Assembly: GCA_018830765.1 (NCBI GenBank)
Contig: JAHJRJ010000123.1
Location: 1 to 15,948, forward strand
Length of the DNA stretch: 15,948 nucleotides
DNA from: Bacteroidota bacterium
GTDB lineage: Bacteria; Bacteroidota; Ignavibacteria; UBA10030; BY39
Reading direction: 5' to 3'
Positions 7,751-13,974 of this stretch are shown in pieces. The translations under genes and the position numbers were made by a program. A model generated the notes under the pieces. It saw only the letters and a program-made list of their open reading frames with translations, did not search any database and had not been told where the DNA came from. Position 1 is the first letter of the stretch. Each line of letters opens with the position of its first letter.

Positions 7751-8845
7751 ATGCCGACAGTAAAATCAAAACAAACAACGGAAAAGCTTTCTCACTTAAA
7801 TAATTTAATAGAGAAGTTGAACGCTTTTTCGGCTGATAACTATTGGGATTTGGGAAAATTTTTAGTTGAAAGATTCATACCGGCTGCGTTAAAAGAAGGT
7901 ATTTTCGGAGACGAGGCTTTAAAGACGATTACCTCCGCACCGGGCTTCAAATTTCCATACTCAATGTTGAAACAATGCCAGCAGTTCTACACTTACTATC
8001 CCGATGTGGAAAAACGTCTGTTACCTGAAATATTTTATTTTGATCTTGCCACAAAAGTTGACGACAGCGCAAAGCGTCGCGAATATGAGAAGATCGCTAT
8101 CGATAGGAAGTGGACGATCTCCGATTTGAGAAAGAAAATCCACGACGACGAATTAGCACGACGGATGGATGAGAAAACGAAGTACGGTTTCGACCTGAAA
8201 GAGAAAAACTTTTGGTCGTTCGAAGCTGCCGACCCACGATTCGGAAAACCAAACTACAAAGGTCGCATCCCCGGACAAGTAGTTGCAAATCTTTTATTTT
8301 ACTATACGAATCAAGGTGCTTATATTGTTGACCCATTCGCAGGCAGCGGAACTTTAGGCGACATCGTTGATATCGTTCAGATTTTTAAAGACCGTAAGTA
8401 TAAGCTTTATGATATCGAACCGTCAGACGAAAGGATCGTTCGCAATAATATTTTGCAAACAGGAATTCCTGAACAAACGGCAAGCGTAGATTACGTTTTT
8501 TTAGATCCGCCTTCAGAATTCTTCCCCCAAACTTCCGACTCTGCTTTCACTGCTTCGGCAGCTAAAGCAGATACGATGCTAAAACTAAAAGGAGTAGTCC
8601 GTGAAAGCGCTAGAATATTAAAAAAGTGTGGAAGGGTCTCGATAATAATCGAACCGACTATTGTGGGGTTAGAGTTGATTGATTTTCCCGGTGAAGTTGC
8701 AAGCTTAATGAAAGAATTCGATTTAAAACAAATAGGCAAAGTTTATATGCCGCGCAGGTCGGATAGCAGTAAAGCTTCACGTTTTGGTGGAGAGAAGAGT
8801 TTGACTTCTGAAATCCGGGAAATATTGACGTTCGAAAAATTATAG
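7751..8845 (+). CDS. DNA methyltransferase (N6-adenine/N4-cytosine type) with a DUF1016-like N-terminus
   Basis: A 364-residue protein in two parts. Residues about 10-140 resemble the DUF1016 N-terminal domain (YWDLGKFLVERF at 31-42 and FPYSMLKQCQQFYTYYPD at 68-85), a helical, probably DNA-binding domain. From about 150 there is a SAM-dependent methylase core: KGRIPGQVVANLL (170-182), motif I VDPFAGSGT (193-201), an acidic strand end YDIEP (220-224), and motif IV LDPPS (251-255), where DPPY is more usual. The order motif I then IV is that of alpha/gamma-like or ParB-associated methylases. No restriction enzyme or specificity gene is nearby, so it may be a solitary methylase for regulation or phage defence. 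GGAGG lies 5-6 bases before the ATG. It is probably co-transcribed with the acyl-CoA dehydrogenase by spacing only. The DPPS variant leaves some doubt about activity. Confidence 0.85.
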   Translation: MPTVKSKQTTEKLSHLNNLIEKLNAFSADNYWDLGKFLVERFIPAALKEGIFGDEALKTITSAPGFKFPYSMLKQCQQFYTYYPDVEKRLLPEIFYFDLATKVDDSAKRREYEKIAIDRKWTISDLRKKIHDDELARRMDEKTKYGFDLKEKNFWSFEAADPRFGKPNYKGRIPGQVVANLLFYYTNQGAYIVDPFAGSGTLGDIVDIVQIFKDRKYKLYDIEPSDERIVRNNILQTGIPEQTASVDYVFLDPPSEFFPQTSDSAFTASAAKADTMLKLKGVVRESARILKKCGRVSIIIEPTIVGLELIDFPGEVASLMKEFDLKQIGKVYMPRRSDSSKASRFGGEKSLTSEIREILTFEKL

Positions 8846-8889
8846 TTGTAATTCACGGTTATTTTTTCTAAATTGTTGACGTAAAAGTT

Positions 8890-8934
8890 GGACAGGTAGC
8901 TTCCCGATAAAAAACATCGGGACAAGCAGTTGGT
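8890..8934 (+). pseudogene. 5' fragment of tRNA-Phe, split by a palindromic insert
   Basis: Bases 8890-8901 (GGACAGGTAGCT) and 8927-8934 (CAGTTGGT) together equal the first 20 bases of the intact tRNA-Phe at 9053-9072. The 25 bases between them are the palindrome at 8902-8926. After 8934 the match fades. This is a dead partial duplicate of the tRNA, opened in the D arm by a small insertion. Confidence 0.78.
8902..8926. repeat. 25-base palindromic element (TCCCGA...TCGGGACAAG)
   Basis: TCCCGAT (8902-8908) pairs with ATCGGGA (8916-8922) around seven bases, followed by CAAG. Its ends are defined by the interrupted tRNA copy. Copies with the same ends lie at 1915-1935 and, with one changed last base, 15510-15531. 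Confidence 0.78.
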
Positions 8935-9020
8935 CTACGGTTCTTCGACCTAAGGTCTCGTCCTACGGCCTACGGCCTCGTAGAGGACTCGTAGAGTAGA
9001 GAGTCGGAGTCTCGTAGAAT
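8935..9020. repeat. Repeat-dense stretch before tRNA-Phe
   Basis: GC-richer than its surroundings. It contains GACC-TAA-GGTC (8947-8957), tandem CCTACGG (8962-8968 and 8969-8975), and CTCGTAGA three times (8977, 8988, 9011). CTACG and CGTAG units can pair in several ways. There is no open reading frame of note. It could be remains of the duplicated tRNA region or a repeat expansion; I cannot assign it. Confidence 0.55.
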
Positions 9021-9038
9021 AGAACAACGGTAGCTGAA

Positions 9039-9044
9039 TAGTAT
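9039..9044 (+). promoter_or_regulatory. Possible -10 box for tRNA-Phe
   Basis: TAGTAT lies 8 bases before the first tRNA base, about where a -10 box would be. I see no good -35 box about 17 bases upstream. Weak call. Confidence 0.25.
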
Positions 9045-9052
9045 TTACCAAT

Positions 9053-9125
9053 GGACAGGTAGCTCAGTTGGTAGAGCAACGGCCTGAAAAGCCGTGTGTC
9101 GCCAGTTCAATTCTGGCCCTGTCCA
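9053..9125 (+). tRNA. tRNA-Phe (anticodon GAA)
   Basis: A complete cloverleaf. The acceptor GGACAGG (9053-9059) pairs with CCTGTCC (9118-9124); D stem GCTC/GAGC; anticodon stem ACGGC/GCCGT around loop CTGAAAA with anticodon GAA at 9086-9088; T stem GCCAG/CTGGC with loop TTCAATT; discriminator A at 9125. The 3' CCA is not encoded (CTA follows), so it must be added after transcription. A terminator follows within 10 bases. Confidence 0.97.
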
Positions 9126-9132
9126 CTACTGT

Positions 9133-9160
9133 AGGTCGAGTAATTAACTCGACCTTTTTT
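9133..9160 (+). terminator. Intrinsic terminator after tRNA-Phe
   Basis: AGGTCGAGT (9133-9141) and ACTCGACCT (9147-9155) form a perfect 9-bp stem with a 5-base loop, followed by a T-run. This ends the tRNA transcript, so the xanthine dehydrogenase operon needs its own promoter in 9161-9262, where I see no convincing -35/-10 pair. Confidence 0.9.
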
Positions 9161-9262
9161 ATTTGATTTCTTTCTCAAACTTACGTAATTTTAACTAGTG
9201 CAACAAAATATTCACACAGTCTGTTTAGTCGTGGGTTAACTGATAATTAATAGGTTTCCACA

Positions 9263-10087
9263 TTGTTAAACCATTTCACATACTTCAAACCACAGACCGA
9301 AAGCGAGTTGCTCGAAAAGGTGAAGTCGTACGGCGATGATACAAAAATTCTAGCCGGCGGTACCGATTTGCTCATTTATATGAAGCAGGGTATTACCGCA
9401 CCTAAGGTTCTAATAGATGTTAAAGGAATCTCTGAGTATTCGAAGATAGTAACTGCGTCCGACGGTTCAATTTCTATCGGTGCATCGGTTACTTGCAACG
9501 AGGTCATCGAGAATGAGTGCATCAACAAACACTTTCCGGTTTTAGTCGAAGCTGCCAAAACGCTCGGTTCGTATCAACTCCGAAATCGTGCAACAGTAAT
9601 TGGCAATATATGTAATGCATCGCCTGCTGCTGATATGGCGGGACCTTTACTTGTGCTTGGCGCATTGGTAATCATCGGAAATGATAGCGGTGGACGCGAA
9701 ATACTTCTCAAAGATTTCTTTATTGGGTTTAAAAAGAATATCCTCAAAGTTGATGAGTTTGTGAAAGCTATAAAAGTTCCAGCATATTTCCGCGATGCGA
9801 AAAGCGGCTATCTTAAATCAAGCCGTATAAAGGGCCACGACCTCGGCATTTGCAACGTTGCTATGTGCCGAGTTAACGGAACTCTCAAAGTCGCAGTCGG
9901 TTCTTGTGCGGTTACGCCTGTGCTGCTTCCGGATTTTGAGAGCGACCGTGCCGGCACAAAGTTTGTGATCGAAGCTGCGATGAATAACATCAATCCGATC
10001 AGCGATATTCGTAGTTCGAAAGAATATAGAAAACATATGGTAAAAGTATTTATCAAGAGATTATTAGAGAAAGGGAACAGCCATTAA
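9263..10087 (+). CDS. Xanthine dehydrogenase family protein, FAD-binding subunit
   Basis: The medium (FAD) subunit of a three-part molybdenum hydroxylase; it takes electrons from the 2Fe-2S subunit and passes them to NAD+ or another acceptor. The 274 residues are near the usual 280-290. It begins FTYFKPQTESELLE, as the family does. FAD-binding motifs are AGGTDLL near 31-37 and RNRATVIGNICNASPAAD near 105-122; the C-terminal SDIRSSKEYRKHMVKVF is the typical CO-dehydrogenase-flavoprotein C-domain end. The start must be TTG 9263: an in-frame stop lies at 9251-9253 and the next ATG would remove the flavin motif. A TAGG lies about 8 bases before it. The stop TAA overlaps the presumed start of the next gene. 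Gene order FAD, FeS, Mo is as in coxMSL-type operons. Substrate not proven; xanthine/hypoxanthine is likely from context. Confidence 0.93.
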   Translation: MLNHFTYFKPQTESELLEKVKSYGDDTKILAGGTDLLIYMKQGITAPKVLIDVKGISEYSKIVTASDGSISIGASVTCNEVIENECINKHFPVLVEAAKTLGSYQLRNRATVIGNICNASPAADMAGPLLVLGALVIIGNDSGGREILLKDFFIGFKKNILKVDEFVKAIKVPAYFRDAKSGYLKSSRIKGHDLGICNVAMCRVNGTLKVAVGSCAVTPVLLPDFESDRAGTKFVIEAAMNNINPISDIRSSKEYRKHMVKVFIKRLLEKGNSH

Positions 10088-10547
10088 AACAATAGAGTTA
10101 AATATCAACGGAAAAAAATATTCCCGCACTGTACCTTTTCATCGAACGTTGTTGGAATTTCTTCACGACGACCTTGCAATTCTTAGCGTAAAAGAAGGTT
10201 GCGGCGAAGGCGAGTGCGGCGCCTGCACTGTTATGCTGGATAACAAACCCGTCAACTCGTGTCTCATCCTTGCAGTTGAAGCTGACGGAACTTCAATACG
10301 GACCGTCGAGGGTGAAGTTAAGGACGGCAAACTGTCTCCGCTTCAGGAATCGTTCAAAAAAAACCACGCAACACAGTGCGGCTTTTGCACGCCGGGTATG
10401 ATTATGTCGGCACAGTCGCTCCTTGAAAGAAATCCCAAACCGAACGAAGAAGAAATCAAAGAAGCAATCGAAGGCAACTTCTGCCGATGCACGGGATATC
10501 GGCAGATAATAGATGCAATTTTTGAGGTAACGAAAAACGCAAAGTAA
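10083..10547 (+). CDS. Xanthine dehydrogenase family protein, 2Fe-2S subunit
   Basis: The small subunit, which carries electrons from the molybdenum centre to FAD through two [2Fe-2S] clusters. With the start proposed here it has 154 residues, the family length. Plant-ferredoxin-like cluster: Cys40, Cys45, Cys48 and Cys60 (GCGEGECGAC). Helical-domain cluster: Cys99, Cys102 (QCGFC) and Cys134, Cys136 (NFCRC). The first ordinary start codon in frame is TTG 10149, which would cut off the first beta strands. The homologous N-terminus KTIELNINGKKYS is encoded upstream from 10086. The frame is open back to 10068 and holds no ATG, GTG or TTG before 10149. ATT 10083-10085 overlaps the previous stop (ATTAA) and has AAGGG 8 or so bases upstream, so I infer a rare ATT start. 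Product certain; start codon likely. Confidence 0.92.
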   Translation: MKTIELNINGKKYSRTVPFHRTLLEFLHDDLAILSVKEGCGEGECGACTVMLDNKPVNSCLILAVEADGTSIRTVEGEVKDGKLSPLQESFKKNHATQCGFCTPGMIMSAQSLLERNPKPNEEEIKEAIEGNFCRCTGYRQIIDAIFEVTKNAK

Positions 10548-10553
10548 AACTCG

Positions 10554-10683
10554 AAATCCGAATATCGAAATCCTAAACAAATTCAAATATTAAAATATAA
10601 AACATCATAACGCAAAAAGTTTTGGTAATTTATTATTTGAATTTTAGATTTGTTTAGAGTTTCGATATTAGATATTCGGATTT
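10554..10683. repeat. Long imperfect inverted repeat between the 2Fe-2S and molybdenum subunit genes
   Basis: AAATCCGAATATC (10554-10566) pairs perfectly with GATATTCGGATTT (10671-10683). A second block, around CTAAACAAAT on the left, pairs with ATTTGTTTAG on the right, and a third (TTCAAAT with ATTTGAA) lies inside. Small bulges occur in the right arm, and about 40 bases form the loop. It fills most of the 169-base gap inside the operon and resembles a dispersed MITE-like palindrome. The transcript would fold strongly here, which may separate expression of the two genes. Confidence 0.75.
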
Positions 10684-10716
10684 AAAATATGGCTAAATTA
10701 ATATAGAAAAAATATT

Positions 10717-13092
10717 ATGAGCAAAGAATACAAATACATCGGCAAAGGCGTTCCGAGAATAGATGCTGATTTGAAGGTAACTGGTCAAGCAACTTATGTT
10801 GGTGATATGTCTTTCCCCGGAATGCTGCACGCAAAAATGCTAATCTCACCACACGCGCACGCAAAAATCAAAAAGATTGATACTTCAAAAGCCAAGGCTC
10901 TCGATGGAGTCGCTGCTGCATTAACAGGAGAGGATTTGGATTATCAGGTCGGACTTTATATGGTCGACAAGACAATCCTTGCGCGCGAGAAAGTACGCTA
11001 CCACGGAGAACCAGTAGCCGCAGTCGCAGCGGAAACTTTGGAGATTGCTGAAAAGGCAGTTAAATTAATCGAAGTTGAGTATGAAGAACTCAAACCGCTT
11101 TTAGATGTAGAAGAAGCCTTCAACGAAAAAGCTAATCTCATTCATCCTAACCTCGGAAGTTACAGTCACGTTCAGACCGCTTTCTTCCCCAAACCCGGAA
11201 CCAATATTTGCCATCATTCAAAAATCCGGAGAGGTGATATCGACAAAGGTTTCCAAGAAGCTGATGTAATTGTTGAACGCGAATATAACAACCCGTCCGT
11301 TCAGCACGTGCCAATGGAAACACACGGCGCAATTGTTCAGTGGGGGATAGGAGATAGAGTTACAATTTGGACAAGCGCCCAGTCGCCTTTCACTGTCCGG
11401 AATCTTTTCTGTCATACATTCAAACTTTCTCATCATCAAGTGCGAGTCATTGTCCCTTATGTGGGTGGTGGGTTCGGCGGTAAAGCCGGAATTCATTTAG
11501 AACCTTTAGTCGGATGTTTATCTCGTGCAACAGGTGGACGACCTGTTAAATTAATTGCAACACGTAAAGAAGAATATAACACACTTCCTTGCCGCTGCGG
11601 ACTTAAATATAAAATCAAAACTGGGTTGATGAAGGATGGAAAAATTGTTGCACAAAAACTTACGCTGCTTTGGAGTGCCGGCGCTTATGCCGATTACGCT
11701 GTTAACGTAACAAGGGCTTCAGGATATTCCGCAGGCGGTCCGTATTTTTATCCGAACATTTCGACCGATTCATACACCGTTTATACTAATATGGTTTTCG
11801 GGACTGCGTATCGCGGCTTCGGGCACGTCGAGCTTTTCTGGGGATTAGAGCGGCATATGGATTACTGCGCACGCGAGTTGGGAATTGATCCGTATGAATT
11901 CAGAATGAAAAATTTACTCAAGCCCGGAGACATAACTCCAACCGGCGAAAAATTGAAAGATGATTCCGGCGATATACGGAAATGTTTAAATGCAGCCGCT
12001 AAAGAGATAGGTTGGGATGGTGTGAAATCGGAACAACAAAGAATAAAAGAAATGCAATCTGGTAAAGTAAGAGGTAAGGGATTCGCCGTCTTACATAAAG
12101 CTCCTGCTATGCCAACCAACACATCAAGCTCGTGTGTGATTAAGATGAATGAAAACGGTTCGGTAATTCTCAATATATCGGCGACCGATTATGGCAACGG
12201 GACGTACACACCTATGGCTCAGATAATAGCAGAAGAAATGGATATACCGTTGGATAAAATCCACGTTGCTTACGAAACCGATACAGATCGTGATCCTTAC
12301 GATTGGCAAACAGTCGCATCCCGTTTTGCACCAATGGGTGGTCGTGCTGTAATCAATGCGTGCAATGATTTAAAGAGAAAGATGTCTGAAGTCGCTGCAA
12401 AAGTATTTGAATGCTCGCCGGATGATTTTATTTTTCAGGATGAGAAAATAATTCATAAGAGTGATCCTCAGAAATTTATTTACTACGATAAGTTAGCTAC
12501 CGGTTATGTTTATCCGAACGGTAATGCAATCGGTGGACCATTGATTGGTGTCGGTGTGTATATGGCGGAAGGCTTGACTCACCTCGATAAAGAAACCGGT
12601 CAGGGACTTCCAGCATTTAACTGGACTTATGGTGCCCACGCCATTGAAGTTGAGGTCGATGTGGAGACGGGCGAGTTCACAATACTCAAAATTGCTTCGG
12701 CTTTAGATGTCGGTAAAGTTCTCAATTACGAGTCACTGAAAGGTCAGGTAATCGGTGGAATTATTCAAGGACTTGGAACGGCGATATGCGAGCGTTATGT
12801 GTATGACAACAAAGGTCGGCTATTGAATAACTCCTTTACTGACAATAAGATACCGACAGCTAAAGATATACCTTTGGAGATTGTACCTATCTTCATTGAA
12901 ACCCCTCACGACGAAGGTGCTTATGGCGCTCGCGGCGCAGCCGAGCATCCGATGATTTCGGTCGCTCCTGCTATTGGCAACGCGCTTCGGGATGCGCTTG
13001 GTATCGAGTTAACCGAAATGCCAATCCGCGCTGAAGATGTATGGAAAGCTTTGAAAGAGAAAGAGTTGGTTTTTGAACCCGCAACAGTTTAA
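10717..13092 (+). CDS. Xanthine dehydrogenase family protein, molybdopterin-binding subunit
   Basis: The 791-residue catalytic subunit of a molybdenum hydroxylase. The a/b-hammerhead domain is N-terminal (GKGVPRIDADLKVTGQATYV from about 9). The cofactor loop GGGFGGK is at 250-256. AYRGFG has Arg366 at the place of the substrate-facing arginine of xanthine dehydrogenase, and GARGAAEHP has Glu743 at the place of the catalytic glutamate (GVGE in most). The CO dehydrogenase loop AYRCSFR is absent. This fits xanthine, hypoxanthine or another N-heterocycle, though the HVE after RGFG is not a standard xanthine signature. The neighbours allH and allF favour purine breakdown. No XdhC-type maturation factor is in the window. 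The ATG has no strong Shine-Dalgarno. The 3' end overlaps the next gene by 20 bases, indicating translational coupling. Confidence 0.92.
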   Translation: MSKEYKYIGKGVPRIDADLKVTGQATYVGDMSFPGMLHAKMLISPHAHAKIKKIDTSKAKALDGVAAALTGEDLDYQVGLYMVDKTILAREKVRYHGEPVAAVAAETLEIAEKAVKLIEVEYEELKPLLDVEEAFNEKANLIHPNLGSYSHVQTAFFPKPGTNICHHSKIRRGDIDKGFQEADVIVEREYNNPSVQHVPMETHGAIVQWGIGDRVTIWTSAQSPFTVRNLFCHTFKLSHHQVRVIVPYVGGGFGGKAGIHLEPLVGCLSRATGGRPVKLIATRKEEYNTLPCRCGLKYKIKTGLMKDGKIVAQKLTLLWSAGAYADYAVNVTRASGYSAGGPYFYPNISTDSYTVYTNMVFGTAYRGFGHVELFWGLERHMDYCARELGIDPYEFRMKNLLKPGDITPTGEKLKDDSGDIRKCLNAAAKEIGWDGVKSEQQRIKEMQSGKVRGKGFAVLHKAPAMPTNTSSSCVIKMNENGSVILNISATDYGNGTYTPMAQIIAEEMDIPLDKIHVAYETDTDRDPYDWQTVASRFAPMGGRAVINACNDLKRKMSEVAAKVFECSPDDFIFQDEKIIHKSDPQKFIYYDKLATGYVYPNGNAIGGPLIGVGVYMAEGLTHLDKETGQGLPAFNWTYGAHAIEVEVDVETGEFTILKIASALDVGKVLNYESLKGQVIGGIIQGLGTAICERYVYDNKGRLLNNSFTDNKIPTAKDIPLEIVPIFIETPHDEGAYGARGAAEHPMISVAPAIGNALRDALGIELTEMPIRAEDVWKALKEKELVFEPATV

Positions 13093-13918
13093 AATAGCTT
13101 CTTACATCAACAACATTTTAAGCCAAAAGAGAAAAAGCCGGTATTATGTTCATTCCACTTTCGAGAGAGTTGTGAATTATACGGATGGGGATTCATTTAT
13201 ATCGATAACCGACTCAGCAATACCAGTAACTCCTTCAAGCGTTTCGTTGAACGATTCGAATTTGTTTAATCTTATCCGAACGCAATCCAATTCAGAAGCA
13301 GTATTCAATCTTTCTTATCCAATACTATATTCACAGGAGACATCTCTATCTTTTCTGAATAGCGATATTGTTGATACAAAAATCGATTCGCTTACGTTGC
13401 CATCAAAGATTCAGATAGAGAAATTTGTGATCACGATTCTTAGTCATACACGATCTCAAAAAGGAGTTATCCAAATATTTCATCAAAAGAATGATGATAT
13501 ATTTTCAAAAAAATTCTCGGAGATTCTTGCATCACTCAAAGAAAATATATTGGATAACGACCCGGACCGATTCGAAAAAGGAATCAACAAACTTGCCGGA
13601 CTTGGAAACGGGTTGACCCCATCGGGCGATGATTTTATTTACGGGTTATATGCAGCGATACGGACATTTTCATTTAAGCCGGAATTTGCAAAGAAGATCG
13701 AATATATAATTGATAACGGTAAAACTGTCTTCGGAGATATTAGTTATAACTTTTTAAAATCGTTACGAGATGGGCATATTTATATCCCACTGAAGAAATT
13801 ATTTCGACTTTTAAGTTCCAATAGCGGTTGTGAAGAAGCAATTGATGATTTAATTAAATATGGTTTAACGTCAGGAACTGATATACTAGCAGGTGTTATG
13901 TTTGCATTAGAAGCATAG
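13073..13918 (+). CDS. allH: DUF2877 protein, AllH/YlbF subunit of oxamate carbamoyltransferase
   Basis: A 281-residue protein of the DUF2877 family, known by the motif GLGNGLTPSGDDFIYG (176-191), which is intact. In E. coli the homologue YlbF (AllH) acts with FdrA (AllF) and YlbE (AllG) as oxamate carbamoyltransferase, splitting oxalurate with phosphate to oxamate and carbamoyl phosphate in anaerobic allantoin use. The N-terminal 150 residues are diverged and the gene looks more AT-rich than its neighbours. The start is TTG 13073, inside the previous gene: an in-frame stop lies at 13052-13054, there is no other start nearby, and a purine-rich GAAAGAG lies about 8 bases upstream. Next comes allF. 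Family assignment is firm; the enzyme role is by homology and context. Confidence 0.85.
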   Translation: MNPQQFKIASYINNILSQKRKSRYYVHSTFERVVNYTDGDSFISITDSAIPVTPSSVSLNDSNLFNLIRTQSNSEAVFNLSYPILYSQETSLSFLNSDIVDTKIDSLTLPSKIQIEKFVITILSHTRSQKGVIQIFHQKNDDIFSKKFSEILASLKENILDNDPDRFEKGINKLAGLGNGLTPSGDDFIYGLYAAIRTFSFKPEFAKKIEYIIDNGKTVFGDISYNFLKSLRDGHIYIPLKKLFRLLSSNSGCEEAIDDLIKYGLTSGTDILAGVMFALEA

Positions 13919-13932
13919 AAACACAAAAAATA

Positions 13933-13950
13933 AAACTCCGATAGGAGTTT
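13933..13950 (+). repeat. REP-like hairpin covering the allF Shine-Dalgarno
   Basis: AAACTCC (13933-13939) and GGAGTTT (13944-13950) form a 7-bp stem around GATA. The only good Shine-Dalgarno before allF, AGGAG (13943-13947), is in the loop edge and right arm. No T-run follows, so it is not a terminator. The core CCGATAGG and an A/T-rich tail ending ATAGA are shared with the palindrome at 15672-15700. Confidence 0.65.
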
Positions 13951-13974
13951 CACAAAAATAGATTGATTGATCAA

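Noticed and set aside
8935..9020. CRISPR array
   Set aside because: Repeats are 7-9 bases, irregularly spaced, without unique spacers or cas genes.
8890..9125. tRNA-Phe and its upstream copy as attL/attR of an integrated element
   Set aside because: The copy is of the tRNA 5' end, while integrases usually duplicate the 3' end, and there is no integrase or cargo between the copies.
9161..9262. Promoter for the xanthine dehydrogenase operon (TTGATT at 9163 with TAATTT near 9186)
   Set aside because: The spacing is right, but the -10 match is poor; not supported well enough to list.
10149..10547. 2Fe-2S subunit starting at TTG 10149 (132 residues)
   Set aside because: It would drop the conserved N-terminal strands, which are encoded in the same frame just upstream; 10083 gives the family length.
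11862..12173. Antisense reading frame opposite the molybdenum subunit gene
   Set aside because: It lies wholly within a well-conserved gene, has no recognisable product and no ribosome site; the same holds for the other minus-strand frames, including the one opposite fdrA at 14010-14306.
10717..13092. Aerobic carbon monoxide dehydrogenase large subunit
   Set aside because: The gene order is like coxMSL, but the active-site loop AYRCSFR is replaced by AYRGFG, and the neighbours are ureide genes.
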